From contig UQUS01000001.1 of assembly GCA_900544335.1 (NCBI GenBank), forward strand, positions 1-64,000: a DNA stretch of 64,000 nucleotides. The letters are read 5' to 3'. The notes below the pieces were generated by a model that saw nothing but the letters and a program-made list of their open reading frames with translations, ran no database searches and was not told the DNA's origin. Shown here in pieces: positions 43,254-54,219 of this stretch. A program made the translations under genes and the position numbers. Position 1 is the stretch's first letter. Each line of letters starts with the position of its first letter. The stretch is from an uncultured Sutterella sp. GTDB taxonomy: Bacteria > Pseudomonadota > Gammaproteobacteria > Burkholderiales > Burkholderiaceae_F.

Positions 43254-45054
43254 GTGGATCGGTTCTCGTTTCTGGAAAGGTCTGGACTTTACGCGCCGGG
43301 CAATCGGGAATCTTATTTTGTTGTTGCTTTTAATCGGAATCGGTGTTCTCGTTTTTCGCTCCGATACGGTTCGGATCGAGCCTAAAACAGCGCTTGTGAT
43401 TCCAATCTCCGGCAAGATTGTTGAGCAATCGGCCTTAGGCTCGCGCGAGGCAGCCTTAGCGTACGCCATCTCGGGAGCCGACCCGGAAACGCGTCTACGC
43501 GATGTGATTCGCGCTTTGGACTTAGCACGGGAAGATCCACGGATTGAGAGTGTTTTGGTTCGTGTCGAGGATTTGCAGTCAGCCGGTTTTGCAAGCTTGC
43601 GTGAAATCGGCCAAGCGATGGACAAAGTTCGTGCGACGGGCAAGAAAGTGACGGTTTGGTCGAGCTCTTTTTCTCAGCGCCAGTACATGATTGCGTCTCA
43701 TGCCAGCGAGGTTTTCTTGCACCCGATGGGCGGAGTTCTTTTAACGGGCATCGGAGACACACGTCTATATTGGGGGGAGGCGTTAAAAAATCTCGGAGTG
43801 ACGGTTCACGTTTTCAAAGCCGGAGCCTACAAGTCGTTCCCCGAGACTTTCGTGCGCAATGCCCCGAGCGAAGCGGCTCTTAAGGCCGATCACTTCTGGA
43901 TGGACGATATTTGGAAACAGGTGACGGATTCGGTGGAGCGCTCTCGCGGCCTGATGCCTGGCACTGTCAGCTCCCTCATTCGCAATTTTGAAAGCGAAGT
44001 GCGCTTGGCCCAGGGCGATATGAGTCGCGTTGCGTTAAACGCCAACCTTGTCGATGCCGTTCGAGGCGCCGATGAAGTGCGCGTTTTATTGCAGGATCGC
44101 CAAGGGCGTAAAAACAATGAGAGTCTGCGGGTTGTGGACTATCTGGATTACCTAGCGGCGACGCCGGTCAAAGAAAGCGGCGAGAAGGGCATTGCTGTGG
44201 TAACGCTTGAAGGCGATATTCGTGACGGCGCAAGCGGCATGGGACAAATCGGCGCGCGTAGTGCCACGGAACTGATTCGACAGGCCAAGAGCGATAACCA
44301 TATTGCTGCGCTTGTCGTGCGCATCGATAGCCCCGGAGGTAGTGCCGTTGCCAGTGAAATGATTCGACGGGAACTCGAAGGGGTGCGCAAAAGCGGCAAG
44401 CCTGTAGTCGTTAGCATGGGCGATATGGCGGCAAGCGGCGGCTACTGGATTAGTCTTGCCGCCAACAAAATCGTTGCTGATCCGATGACGATTACAGGGT
44501 CGGTCGGCGTTTTCGGCATGATGCCGACATTTGAAAAGACGCTGGACCGCTTTTCCGTCGGGACGGGAGGCGCATATACTGAGTGGCTCGCTCGAGCTAA
44601 GAGTCCGGCCCTGGCGCTTGATCCGCGATTCGAGCACATCATGGAAATGACCGTCGAACGTACGTATGAAGATTTTCTGCGTTTAGTTTCCGTTGCCCGT
44701 AAAATGCCGATTTCCAAAATCGAGCCTTTAGCGCAAGGGCGTGTTTATACGGGGCGTCAAGCTTTCAAGTTCGGACTTGTTGATGATTTGGGTGGTATCG
44801 AGAAAGCGGAACGGGAAGCGCGAAGGCTGGCAAAACTCAAAGCATCGGCTCCCGTTTATTGGTACGAAGAGTCTCCCAATACAGTGAGAAATTGGGTGGA
44901 AAAATTGCTGGTTGCCGTCAAGTCAATCGCTCCTTCGGCCACGGGTTCGGTGCAAATTGAAGTTTCCGAACGCATTCTCAGCCCGGCTCAAAGACTTTTG
45001 TCGTTGGTTCGCAGCCCTATCGAGCCCCTGGCGCATTGTCTTGTGACGCCTTAG
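43237..45054 (+). CDS. sppA: Signal peptide peptidase SppA, 67-kDa type
   Basis: Inner-membrane Ser/Lys protease that digests cleaved signal peptides in the membrane. The 605-residue protein has one N-terminal helix (LILLLLLIGIGVLVF) and two tandem S49 domains. The general-base Lys lies in AGAYKSFPE of the first domain (about residue 198), and the nucleophile Ser in ITGSVGVFG of the second (about 422), as in E. coli SppA. The start overlaps the HAD gene, so it is translationally coupled. A terminator stands 150 bp downstream. Confidence 0.95.
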   Translation: MWNAVKWIGSRFWKGLDFTRRAIGNLILLLLLIGIGVLVFRSDTVRIEPKTALVIPISGKIVEQSALGSREAALAYAISGADPETRLRDVIRALDLAREDPRIESVLVRVEDLQSAGFASLREIGQAMDKVRATGKKVTVWSSSFSQRQYMIASHASEVFLHPMGGVLLTGIGDTRLYWGEALKNLGVTVHVFKAGAYKSFPETFVRNAPSEAALKADHFWMDDIWKQVTDSVERSRGLMPGTVSSLIRNFESEVRLAQGDMSRVALNANLVDAVRGADEVRVLLQDRQGRKNNESLRVVDYLDYLAATPVKESGEKGIAVVTLEGDIRDGASGMGQIGARSATELIRQAKSDNHIAALVVRIDSPGGSAVASEMIRRELEGVRKSGKPVVVSMGDMAASGGYWISLAANKIVADPMTITGSVGVFGMMPTFEKTLDRFSVGTGGAYTEWLARAKSPALALDPRFEHIMEMTVERTYEDFLRLVSVARKMPISKIEPLAQGRVYTGRQAFKFGLVDDLGGIEKAEREARRLAKLKASAPVYWYEESPNTVRNWVEKLLVAVKSIAPSATGSVQIEVSERILSPAQRLLSLVRSPIEPLAHCLVTP

Positions 45055-45202
45055 ACGACATTTCTGACTTTTACAGACGCAAAGACCGTTTTTGTCCAAT
45101 TGAAACAAGGACTTAAGCGGTTTTCGTTTTTTGTTCGTGGCTACGCTATGCTAAGTGTTTCGTGGCGGACTTGCCGGCAAGAGTTTCGGACTTTCGAGGA
45201 TG

Positions 45203-45249
45203 AAAAAACCGCTCTGCCCTAGTCCAGACAAGGGTTTGAGCGGTTTTTA
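45203..45249. terminator. Bidirectional terminator between sppA and hemB
   Basis: AAAAACCGCTC at 45204-45214 pairs perfectly with GAGCGGTTTTT at 45238-45248, giving an A-tract on one side and a T-tract on the other, as needed for both strands. Confidence 0.8.
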
Positions 45250-45283
45250 TATTTTGTTCTTTTTGGATACTCTACTCAGAGTC

Positions 45284-46297
<1,014 letters not shown>

Positions 46298-46945
46298 TTA
46301 GACCTCTTCAAATTTGTCGGGGGAGTTGAATCGCCCTTCGGGATCAATCCAACCTAAAAGGGTTTGCGTCAGTTCCTCGGAACCCTCTTTTTTCAGACCG
46401 GAAAAAAGTTGTACCGAAACGTGATCTCCTGTTTTCTCAGCCCGAGCGCGAGCGATTCGAAGGGTATTGGCACGTTCACTGCGATTGAGTTTGTCGCATT
46501 TATTTAAAAGCCACAGTTGCCGAATGTGAGTTTTGCCGGAGAAAAAATCAATGAGCCAGTCATCGGCCGGCATGAACGGGCGCCTGGCGTCCATCACAAG
46601 CACAATGCCGACAAGCGAGGGCCTCTTGTCCAGATAGCCTCCGATTAAATCGGCCCACTGCGCCCGTGTGTCGGGAGAAGCCTTCGAGTACCCGTATCCG
46701 GGAAGATCCACAAGAAAACCCACGTCGTCTTCTTTTTGTGTGAGGCGGAAAAAGTTAATGAGTTGCGTGCGGCCCGGCGTCTTGGAGGCAAACGCCAATT
46801 GGCCTTGCCGCGTCAGAACGTTAATCGTCGTGGATTTGCCGGCATTGGAACGCCCGGCAAAGGCAATTTCTGGTAGACCCGGGGGCGGGAGCTGATCGAG
46901 CTTGGCAGCCGAGATAACAAAACGGGCTGAATCAAATAATTTCAC
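46298..46945 (-). CDS. engB: Ribosome biogenesis GTPase EngB/YsxC
   Basis: GTPase needed for assembly of the 50S subunit. The 215-residue protein has G1 [10 protein letters not shown]3 [11 protein letters not shown]4 NKCDKLN and G5 SGLKKEG. The GTG start at 46945 follows AAAGGA and overlaps the mnmA stop by 4 bp. A longer open frame from 47110 adds Arg-rich sequence inside mnmA and is rejected. Confidence 0.95.
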   Translation of the reverse strand: MKLFDSARFVISAAKLDQLPPPGLPEIAFAGRSNAGKSTTINVLTRQGQLAFASKTPGRTQLINFFRLTQKEDDVGFLVDLPGYGYSKASPDTRAQWADLIGGYLDKRPSLVGIVLVMDARRPFMPADDWLIDFFSGKTHIRQLWLLNKCDKLNRSERANTLRIARARAEKTGDHVSVQLFSGLKKEGSEELTQTLLGWIDPEGRFNSPDKFEEV

Positions 46946-48048
46946 GGAGTCGTTCCTTTGTCGCTTTGGAGACAAACGGTGTCGATAAAGCCGCCCCCGA
47001 GACAAATATCCCCGGAGTACAAAACGGCGCTTTGTCCCGGTGTCGGAGCCCATTGCGGGACCGGGAAAGAGAGTTCTAAGAGGCCGCCTTCCGAGCGGAC
47101 GATGCGACACGGACCGTCCGGGGCTCTGTAGCGGGTTTTGACCGAGACGGAATCGGTAAGACTCGGCGCCGTGCCGCTAATCCAACTCGGGGTTACCGCT
47201 GTTAGGCTCACGGCTAAAAGATGCGGATTGTTGTGGCCCTGTACGACCCATAGCGTGTTGGTCGCTAAGTCTTTATGGGCTACGAACCACGGCTCGTCGC
47301 TGCCGTCCCGACGGCCTCCGATGCCGATGCCCCTGCGCTGACCGAGCGTGTAAAAACTCAATCCCACATGGTTGCCGATGACCTTTCCCTGTTCGTTTTT
47401 AATCGGACCGGGTTGTGTCGGTAGATAACGGCTGAGAAACTCCCGAAACGGTCTTTCGCCGATAAAACAGATCCCGGTGGAATCTTTTTTTTGAGCGACG
47501 GGAAGGCCGATTTTAAGCGCCAGAGCACGCACATCGCGCTTGAACATATCCCCGACGGGAAAAATGGCTTTGGAGAGCTGTGCTTGAGTCAGGCGATGCA
47601 GAAAATAACTTTGGTCCTTTCCCGGATCTGTGCCGCGTAGCAATTCAAACAGGCCCTCTTTTTCTCGTACGCGACAATAGTGGCCCGTGGCGATGTAATC
47701 GGCCCCCATGGACATAGCGTGGTCGAGGAAGGCAGCAAATTTAATTTCCGAATTGCACAGGACATCTGGGTTGGGCGTGCGCCCGGCGGCGTACTCGGTT
47801 AAAAAGTTGGAAAAGACCCGTTCTTTGTACTCTTTGGCAAAGTTCACGGCCTCCAAATCAATCCCGATTACGTCGGCCGCGCTTGCCGCATCGATGAAAT
47901 CACGCCGGCTCGAGCAGTATTCCGAGTCATCGTCATCCTCCCAATTCTTCATAAATAGGCCGATGACCTCATAACCGGCTTGTTTGAGTAAATAGGCAGA
48001 GACGGCGCTATCAACCCCGCCGCTCATGCCGATGACGACTTTACGCAT
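46942..48048 (-). CDS. mnmA: tRNA-specific 2-thiouridylase MnmA
   Basis: Adds sulfur to U34 of tRNA Lys, Glu and Gln. The 368-residue protein has the ATP pyrophosphatase loop [15 protein letters not shown], the first catalytic Cys in [12 protein letters not shown], the second in [12 protein letters not shown], and the C-terminal beta domain with TVQ-type segments. The ATP loop and both Cys are intact. It leads the mnmA-engB-hemB run. Confidence 0.97.
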   Translation of the reverse strand: MRKVVIGMSGGVDSAVSAYLLKQAGYEVIGLFMKNWEDDDDSEYCSSRRDFIDAASAADVIGIDLEAVNFAKEYKERVFSNFLTEYAAGRTPNPDVLCNSEIKFAAFLDHAMSMGADYIATGHYCRVREKEGLFELLRGTDPGKDQSYFLHRLTQAQLSKAIFPVGDMFKRDVRALALKIGLPVAQKKDSTGICFIGERPFREFLSRYLPTQPGPIKNEQGKVIGNHVGLSFYTLGQRRGIGIGGRRDGSDEPWFVAHKDLATNTLWVVQGHNNPHLLAVSLTAVTPSWISGTAPSLTDSVSVKTRYRAPDGPCRIVRSEGGLLELSFPVPQWAPTPGQSAVLYSGDICLGGGFIDTVCLQSDKGTTP

Positions 48049-48130
48049 AGGAAAAAACTCAAAAGAAAAAACCGATAGGGCAGATTATAGAATTGCCTGC
48101 AGCGCATCTGATTTTGACCGGACTAAAGAC

Positions 48131-48160
48131 AAAGACGGAACCAATTCCGGTTCCGTCTTT
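48131..48160. terminator. Hairpin terminator after dcuB
   Basis: AAAGACGGAACC pairs perfectly with GGTTCCGTCTTT around a 6-nt loop; a T-rich run follows on the minus strand. Further smaller stems (GGTACT/AGTACC at 48195-48218 and GGTTGC/GCAACC at 48177-48237) lie between this hairpin and the dcuB stop. Confidence 0.6.
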
Positions 48161-48239
48161 GCGTAATCACTTTGCGGGTTGCTTTTCGAAAAGTGGTACT
48201 TAATGTCCTTTCAGTACCTTGGAATCATTGAGCAACCGA

Positions 48240-49595
48240 TTAGATGTACCCGTACAGGATGCCGAGCATGTAGCCGACGACGGTAGCCGTACCGACACCG
48301 ATCAGGCCGGGCGCGATGAACGAGTGGTTAATAACGAACTTGCCGATGTGCGTCGTGCCAGAGCGGTCAAACGTCAGAGCCGCAAGGTCAGACGGATAGG
48401 TCGGCAGAATGTAGTAGCCGTAAGCCGCCGAGGCCATCGCCAGAACGACTCCCGGTGGCGTGCCGATCTGCAGGGCAACCGGGACGACAATAGCCACGGA
48501 CGCAGCCTGAGAGTTCACCAACTTAGAAACGAGCAGTAGCACGATACCGAAGGTCCACGGAGCCGCCTTAACCCATTCGGTCAAGCCTTCTTTCAAGGCA
48601 GCCAAGTGGTTCGAGAACATCGTATCGGACATCCAGGCCACGCCGTACACGGAAACGATGGCGACCATACCGGCGATAAACACGGACGTGGAGCTCACCT
48701 TCTTAGGCGGCTTGCAGAACGCAAGCATAAAGAAGGCGGCCGTAATCATGAACATCTGAATGACAAGAGTCATCGAAAGGCGTTTCGTGCCGAAAAGCGG
48801 ACGCAGTTCCTTGACAGCGCCGAGAAGAGCGACCATCGCGACGGCAAACAGGAAAATCCACAAACTGCCCCACTGCTTCTTATTGAAGTGGACGCCGATT
48901 AAGGTCATCGTTTCACCGTAAACGTACTTACGCTGTTCCGGATCGGCAATCAAAGCCTGAAATTTCTCGTCCTTGTCCAAATCCTTGCCGCGACACACGG
49001 AGAACGTACCGACCATAAACAGACCGACGATAGCGGCGGGCCAAACAATAAAGCCCAAGTGGAACATGTTAAAGGGCTGACCGGCAATCAGATAGTTGCC
49101 CTTTTCCATGAAGCCGACCATCGAGACGAAGGCCACGGCCGCGGGCGAGCACATCACACCCATCTGGGCCGCAATCGTGGAAGCCGCCATCGGACGTTCC
49201 GGACGCACACCGTTTTTAATCGCGACGTCGTAGATAATCGGGAGCATCGTGTAAACGGTATGACCCGTACCGCACAGAACCGTCAGGAACCAGCAAAGAT
49301 ACGGAGCCAAGTAGCAAACAAAGCGCGGATGTTTACGCAGGAGCTTTTCAGCAACCTGCAGTAAGCAGTCCAAACCGCCGCATGCCTGTAGTGTCGCCGA
49401 GGCGCACACCACAGCCAAAATCGTGAGAATCACGTCGACCGGCGGTTTGCCGGGCTTCATGTGGAAGAAAAAGATGAAGATGATAAGGCCGACGCCGCCG
49501 ATCATACCGAGAGTAAAACCGCCGCGCGGGGCTGCGTAGAACAAACAGGCCAAGAGTACGCATAGCTCTAGCCAAAAGTCAAGTCCTAAATCCAT
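48240..49595 (-). CDS. dcuB: Anaerobic C4-dicarboxylate transporter, DcuA/DcuB family
   Basis: Inner-membrane carrier that exchanges fumarate or aspartate for succinate under anaerobic conditions. The 451-residue length and about 11 helices fit DcuA/DcuB. Family segments are LLACLFYAAPRGGFTLGMIGG at the start, CGTGHTVYTMLPIIYDVA and the AASTIAAQMGVMCSPAAVAF stretch, and a C-terminal SYG-type YYILPTYPSDLAA. It is divergent from a class I fumarase, the same metabolic pairing as dcuB-fumB in E. coli. DcuA versus DcuB cannot be decided from sequence alone. Confidence 0.92.
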   Translation of the reverse strand: MDLGLDFWLELCVLLACLFYAAPRGGFTLGMIGGVGLIIFIFFFHMKPGKPPVDVILTILAVVCASATLQACGGLDCLLQVAEKLLRKHPRFVCYLAPYLCWFLTVLCGTGHTVYTMLPIIYDVAIKNGVRPERPMAASTIAAQMGVMCSPAAVAFVSMVGFMEKGNYLIAGQPFNMFHLGFIVWPAAIVGLFMVGTFSVCRGKDLDKDEKFQALIADPEQRKYVYGETMTLIGVHFNKKQWGSLWIFLFAVAMVALLGAVKELRPLFGTKRLSMTLVIQMFMITAAFFMLAFCKPPKKVSSTSVFIAGMVAIVSVYGVAWMSDTMFSNHLAALKEGLTEWVKAAPWTFGIVLLLVSKLVNSQAASVAIVVPVALQIGTPPGVVLAMASAAYGYYILPTYPSDLAALTFDRSGTTHIGKFVINHSFIAPGLIGVGTATVVGYMLGILYGYI

Positions 49596-49946
49596 AAAAA
49601 CTTCCCCTTCGTAGTTAGGTAAAAAAGGACGAGTGTATGATGGCGCATTTGTAACAAAAAGTGAATATTAGAATAACAAAAATTTGATTAAAGTAAAACA
49701 TTCGTTCTATCGGAGGAAACCGACTGAGGGAAATCTACCCGAAAGGAGTAGGAAAAAGTCCTTATATTTGAAGGAGATGCGCGAAAAACGCGGGTTTTCG
49801 GACGGTAAACCATCGTTTTCGTTGTTCTGTAAAATAATCAGAAGTTTTAGGTCGATTGCGCCGATTGCGGTAATCGAAGCCTCATAGGTATTTGTTAATC
49901 GAAATGCAAGGACAGACGGCATAGTGCCGCCGGAAAGGAGATCAAA
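49596..49946. other. Divergent dcuB/fumarase regulatory region
   Basis: A 351-bp gap. The dcuB-proximal part (49620-49710) is AT-rich and probably holds both promoters, but no clear -35/-10 pair or FNR-type site (TTGAT-N4-ATCAA) was found. The fumarase-proximal part folds into several short stems: TCGG/CCGA, then CTACCC-GAAA-GGAGTAG with one bulge, TCCTT/AAGGA and CGCG/CGCG. A 67-codon frame at 49684-49887 has no ribosome site and is not considered a gene. Confidence 0.55.
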
Positions 49947-51587
49947 ATGCCTGAATTTAAATATGCACCGATGTTTCAGGTCGGCAAAGACGACACGGAA
50001 TACACGCTCATTACCAAGGACTATGTGAGTGTCGGTGATTTCGAGGGCCACCCGGTTTTGAAGGTTCAGCCCGAAGCTTTGACCGTGCTCATCAATACGG
50101 CTTTCCACAATGTGAACTTCATGCTGCGCCGTTCGCACAATGAATGCGTTGCAAAGATTCTCAAAGATCCGGAAAGTTCGGATAACGATAAATACGTGGC
50201 ACTTACGATGCTGCGCAATGCCGAAATCGCTGCTAAGGGCATTTTGCCGGTTTGCCAGGATACGGGTACGGCTATCGTTCACGGTGAAAAGGGTCAGTAC
50301 GTGTACACGGGCTTTTGCGATGAAGAAGCTATCAGCAAGGGCGTTTACAAGACCTACACCGAAGATGCATTGCGCTATTCTCAGAACGCTCCCTTGAGCA
50401 TGTACAAGGAAGTGAACACCAAGTGCAATCTGCCGGCTCAGATTGATATCGAAGCGACCGAAGGCAATGAATACAAGTTCCTTTGCGTTGTCAAGGGCGG
50501 CGGATCGGCCAACAAGTCCTATCTGTACCAAAAGACCAAGGCGATTTTGAATCCGGCCGCTTTGGTGCCCTTCCTGATCGAACAAATCAAGGATTTGGGC
50601 ACGGCAGCCTGCCCGCCGTATCACATCGCCGTTGTCGTCGGCGGAACCTCCGCGGAAAAGACGATGCTCACGGTCAAGCTCGCTTCCACGAAGTTCTATG
50701 ACAACTTGCCGACAACCGGTGACGAAACCGGTCGTGCCTTCCGCGATTTGGAATTGGAAAAGACCCTTCTGGATGCTGCCAACAACATCGGACTCGGTGC
50801 CCAGTTCGGCGGCAAGTACCTGGCTCACGACGTGCGCGTCATTCGCCTGCCGCGCCACGGTGCCTCGTGCCCGATCGGTATCGGCGTGAGCTGCTCGGCC
50901 GACCGTAACGTCAAGTGCAAGATCAATGCCGAAGGTCTGTGGATTGAAAAACTCGATGACAATCCCGCAAGCTTGATTCCGGAAGAATTCCGCAAGGAAA
51001 GCGAAGGCAAGACCGTCAAGATTGATTTGTCGATGCCGATGGATAAGATTCGTGCCGAACTTTCGAAGTACCCGGTTTCCACGCGTGTGTCGCTTACGGG
51101 CACCATCATCGTCGGTCGCGATATTGCGCACGCTCGCTTGAAGGAACGTCTTGATAAGGGCGAGGGTCTTCCTGATTACATCAAGAATCACCCGATTCTT
51201 TATGCGGGTCCGGCTAAGACCCCGAAGGGCTATGCCTGCGGCTCCATGGGCCCGACAACGGCCAACCGTATGGATCCGTACGCCGATCCCTTCATGGCAG
51301 CGGGCGGCTCATTCGTGATGATTGCTAAGGGCAACCGTACGCAGGTTGTGACCGATGCTTGCAAGAAGTACGGCGGCTTTTATCTCGGGACCATCGGCGG
51401 CGTCGCTGCGGCGCTTTCCGAAGCGGCCATTAAGAGCATCGAATGCATTGAGTATCCGGAGCTCGGTATGGAAGCGATCTACAAAATCGAAGTCGTGGAC
51501 TTCCCGGCCTTTATCCTCGTTGACGACAAGGGTAACGACTTTTTCAAGCAACTCAAGCCCCGTTGCTGCTGCAAGTGCGTTAAGTAA
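49947..51587 (+). CDS. fumA: Class I [4Fe-4S] fumarate hydratase
   Basis: Oxygen-sensitive fumarase interconverting fumarate and malate. The 546-residue protein has fused alpha (about 1-345) and beta (about 360-546) domains, as in FumA/FumB. The cluster ligands are Cys103 (PVCQDTGTA), Cys222 (AACPPYHIA) and Cys308 (GASCPIGIG). The beta domain has [15 protein letters not shown] and [15 protein letters not shown] precedes the ATG. It is divergent from dcuB and followed by a cysteine-less relative, so it probably supplies fumarate for respiration. Confidence 0.96.
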   Translation: MPEFKYAPMFQVGKDDTEYTLITKDYVSVGDFEGHPVLKVQPEALTVLINTAFHNVNFMLRRSHNECVAKILKDPESSDNDKYVALTMLRNAEIAAKGILPVCQDTGTAIVHGEKGQYVYTGFCDEEAISKGVYKTYTEDALRYSQNAPLSMYKEVNTKCNLPAQIDIEATEGNEYKFLCVVKGGGSANKSYLYQKTKAILNPAALVPFLIEQIKDLGTAACPPYHIAVVVGGTSAEKTMLTVKLASTKFYDNLPTTGDETGRAFRDLELEKTLLDAANNIGLGAQFGGKYLAHDVRVIRLPRHGASCPIGIGVSCSADRNVKCKINAEGLWIEKLDDNPASLIPEEFRKESEGKTVKIDLSMPMDKIRAELSKYPVSTRVSLTGTIIVGRDIAHARLKERLDKGEGLPDYIKNHPILYAGPAKTPKGYACGSMGPTTANRMDPYADPFMAAGGSFVMIAKGNRTQVVTDACKKYGGFYLGTIGGVAAALSEAAIKSIECIEYPELGMEAIYKIEVVDFPAFILVDDKGNDFFKQLKPRCCCKCVK

Positions 51588-51620
51588 CGCAACGCATGAG
51601 GCGGTTTTGGTAAAGTAACA

Positions 51621-51655
51621 TCGGCCGGCGTGCCACGTGTGGCGTCGCCGGCCGA
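51621..51655 (+). terminator. Strong hairpin downstream of fumarase
   Basis: TCGGCCGGCG at 51621-51630 pairs perfectly with CGCCGGCCGA at 51646-51655, and a nested GCCA/TGGC stem closes the loop. There is no long U-tract. It lies 35 bp before the start of the fumarase-like gene and may limit read-through. Confidence 0.55.
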
Positions 51656-51689
51656 AGTGTCTTAGCGCGGAAAACTCCGAGGTGCTTTT

Positions 51690-52577
51690 GTGAGTGTGAT
51701 TCAACAGAATGATTTGATTGAAAGTGTGGCCGAGGCCTTCGTGCGCATTAATCGTGTTTGCCCGCCCGATTACGAGCAAGCGCTCAGGACGGCCGCTACG
51801 AGGGAACAGAATCCCAAACGACGCGATGCCGTTCATGGATATCTGACCGAGTGCCTTTCCGAGAAAAAAGAAGGGGAACTGATTGCCTCGGAGCCCGATA
51901 TGGCTGTGGTCTTTATGCGCGTCGGGCAGGATGTGCGTTGGTCTGGATTCACAGGGAGTCTTCAGGAGGCCGTCAGCGAAGGAATCGGTCGTGCGTGTGC
52001 GGAGTTTTCTCTTTCTTCCCCGAGCCGCGATGACGCTTTGCCGTCGTCACGCTTTACGGCAGGTCGTTCAGTTCCGGTCTTTATCCACTGGGAGCTTGTC
52101 CCGGGCGAGCAAGTTCAACTGACCGTCGCTGCTCGTTCCGGTCAAGATGAGAGTAAAACACGACTTCTGATGAAGGACCCACAGGAGAGCATTGCCGATA
52201 GTGTCCTCGCGCAATTGAACGAGCTGCGGGAGAGCTTCCGTTTTCCGTTTGTCCTCGGAATCGGCGTCGGCGGAACGGCAGAAAACGCTGTTTTAACGGC
52301 CCGGGAGTGTTTAAACGACCCCCTGAATATGGCAGAGCTTTTGGACCGCGGTCCGCAAACGGCCGTCGAAAACTTACGTACGGAAATCTTTCGGCGCCTC
52401 AATGAATTTTCCGATGATGCCGGAAGTTTTGTTCTCCGACCTCCGGTGCTTGACGTCAAGATTCGACTGCGAAGCGATCGGTATCCGGTTTGGCCGATTT
52501 GTCTGATGCTTGAAACCGGGATCCCCCGCCGTATGCGGTTTGTTTTGGACGGGACGGGCCCCGTGTTTTTCCAGTAA
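51690..52577 (+). CDS. Fumarase alpha-domain-like protein without cluster cysteines
   Basis: A 295-residue protein that aligns along its whole length with residues about 40-330 of the fumarase just upstream. IASEPDMAVVFMRVGQDVRWSG aligns with the CQDTGTA region, FPFVLGIGVGGTAE with [15 protein letters not shown], and LDVKIRLRSDRYPVWPI with [17 protein letters not shown]. All three [4Fe-4S] ligands are gone: Cys103 is Ala66 or Ser67, Cys222 is Arg184 and Cys308 is Trp268. The beta domain is absent. It is therefore a likely non-catalytic paralogue. The frame is intact and codon use is like its neighbours. It could regulate or stabilise fumarase, or bind a C4 acid. The function is unknown. The start is GTG or nearby; ATG-equivalent at 51690. 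Confidence 0.8.
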   Translation: MSVIQQNDLIESVAEAFVRINRVCPPDYEQALRTAATREQNPKRRDAVHGYLTECLSEKKEGELIASEPDMAVVFMRVGQDVRWSGFTGSLQEAVSEGIGRACAEFSLSSPSRDDALPSSRFTAGRSVPVFIHWELVPGEQVQLTVAARSGQDESKTRLLMKDPQESIADSVLAQLNELRESFRFPFVLGIGVGGTAENAVLTARECLNDPLNMAELLDRGPQTAVENLRTEIFRRLNEFSDDAGSFVLRPPVLDVKIRLRSDRYPVWPICLMLETGIPRRMRFVLDGTGPVFFQ

Positions 52578-52604
52578 GCCCTGTTTTAGAAACACCCAGA
52601 GACG

Positions 52605-52634
52605 AAAAAAGCACCTCAATCGCGGTGCTTTTTT
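52605..52634. terminator. Bidirectional terminator
   Basis: AAAAAAGCACC pairs with GGTGCTTTTTT around an 8-nt loop, between the fumarase-like gene and the purine permease, both ends flanked for use in either direction. Confidence 0.8.
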
Positions 52635-52675
52635 CATCGGGCGTTTCCCGAGGTTTTCCTCGGGAAGGCCTTGCG

Positions 52676-53974
52676 CTAGTTGAAGAAACGGTTCGCAATA
52701 AAGAGAACAGCCAGAACGTACATAAGCCAGTTGAGTTTCTTGTACTGACCGGTCACGAGCTTTAAGGCCACGTAGCTGACGATACCGAATTCGATACCGA
52801 CGGCAATCGAGTAGGCAAAGGGCATCATGATCAGGGCAATCATGGCCGGGAACAGTTCCGTCCAATCTGAGCAATCGAGATTGGCGATACCGGAAATCAT
52901 GAAGGCGCCGACCATAATCAGGGCCGCCGATGTCGCGCAAGACGGCACAATCATGAAAATCGGGCTAAAGAAGACAGCGAGCAGGAACAGGACGCCGACC
53001 GTGAAAGCCGTCAGACCCGTGCGTCCGCCTTGTTCGATACCGGCCGCACTTTCCACAAAGGTTGTCACCGTGGACGTACCGAGAACGGCACCGGCACTCG
53101 TGGCGATAGCGTCCGAGAGTAGGGCAGGACGGGCACGGGGCAAGAAGCCGTTCTTATCGAGCAAGCCGGCACGGGCCGAACATCCGACGAGGGTGCCAAT
53201 CGTATCAAAGAAGTCCACGAAGAAGAAGGCAAAGACGATGACCCAGAAGTTCAGGTTCGAGAGCATCGAGAAGTCCATCTTCCAGAAAATCGGAGAGAGA
53301 GACGGAGGCAAGGAAACAAGACTCTCGGGAATCTTCGTTACGCCCAAGGGGATGCCGACAATCGTGATGACGACCATGCTAATCAGAATGCCGCCGCGGA
53401 TGCCTTTGTACTGCAGGTAGGCCATCAGAAGAACGCCAACAATCGTCAGGAACGCCGTCCAATTGGTGAGTTTTCCGAGACCGACGAGGGTAGCCGGATT
53501 GTCCACAATGATTCCGGCGCCGCGCAGACCGATAAAGGCAATAAACAGACCGATACCGGCAGCGATACCGACCTTAAGAGCCGTCGGAATGGAGTTGACG
53601 ACCTTTTCTCGAATGCTTGTGACTGTCAGGAAAATAAAGATTAAGCCTTCGACGAAGACAGCCGTTAAGGCAACGTGCCAGGAAATGCCCATCGTCAGGC
53701 AGACCGAGTACGTAAAGAAGGCGTTCAAACCCATGCCCGGAGCCAGAGCAAACGGGTAGTTGGCCAAAAAGGCCATCAAAAAGCACCCGAGAGCCGCGCC
53801 CAAGCAGGTGGCAACCAAAACGGAGCCGAAGGGCATGCCGCTTTCGGAAAGAATTCCCGGGTTAACGACAATGATGTAGGCCATTGCCATAAACGTTGTA
53901 ATGCCGGCGGAGATTTCCGAGCGAACGGTCACCTTATTCTCGGAAAGCCGGAATTGTTTTTCGAACCAAGACAT
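52676..53974 (-). CDS. NCS2/AzgA-family purine permease
   Basis: Proton-linked permease for hypoxanthine, adenine or guanine (432 residues, about 12-14 helices). The AzgA/PbuG branch is marked by the opening FRLSENKVTVRSEISAGITTFMAMAYIIVVNP, the APGMGLNAFFTY motif and FFFVDFFDTIGTLVG. TSTVTTFVESAAGIEQGGRTGLTA matches the substrate-binding half-helix. No purine riboswitch fold was recognised upstream. It converges on the fumarase-like gene. Confidence 0.93.
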   Translation of the reverse strand: MSWFEKQFRLSENKVTVRSEISAGITTFMAMAYIIVVNPGILSESGMPFGSVLVATCLGAALGCFLMAFLANYPFALAPGMGLNAFFTYSVCLTMGISWHVALTAVFVEGLIFIFLTVTSIREKVVNSIPTALKVGIAAGIGLFIAFIGLRGAGIIVDNPATLVGLGKLTNWTAFLTIVGVLLMAYLQYKGIRGGILISMVVITIVGIPLGVTKIPESLVSLPPSLSPIFWKMDFSMLSNLNFWVIVFAFFFVDFFDTIGTLVGCSARAGLLDKNGFLPRARPALLSDAIATSAGAVLGTSTVTTFVESAAGIEQGGRTGLTAFTVGVLFLLAVFFSPIFMIVPSCATSAALIMVGAFMISGIANLDCSDWTELFPAMIALIMMPFAYSIAVGIEFGIVSYVALKLVTGQYKKLNWLMYVLAVLFIANRFFN

Positions 53975-54219
53975 GATGGATATTTTCCTTGAGGGAGAAA
54001 GTTAAGAAAGCAAAAAAGAAGATGGCGCATTCTAGTCCCGTAACCGGGGTTTAGTCCTTGATTGAATAGAAAAAACTGTGTTTTGCTGTTGCATTTTTTC
54101 TTAAGGGATTGCCCGGTGAAAACGCCGGGAAAAGGAATCATCCTTGCGACAAAGCGAATGGTCGTCGGGCTCTTGGGGTGCTATCCTGCAGAACTGAGTT
54201 TTGCCATAAATACAAAGGT

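Noticed and set aside
49684..49887. A 67-codon plus-strand frame before the fumarase
   Set aside because: No ribosome site and a Lys/Arg/Ser-rich composition; it coincides with leader hairpins.
49707..51191. A 494-codon minus-strand frame across the fumarase
   Set aside because: It lies wholly antisense to a clear class I fumarase, and its composition (many His, Arg and Phe) is typical of a shadow frame.
53975..54219. Possible purine riboswitch before the AzgA permease
   Set aside because: The conserved three-way junction and kissing-loop bases of purine riboswitches were not found.
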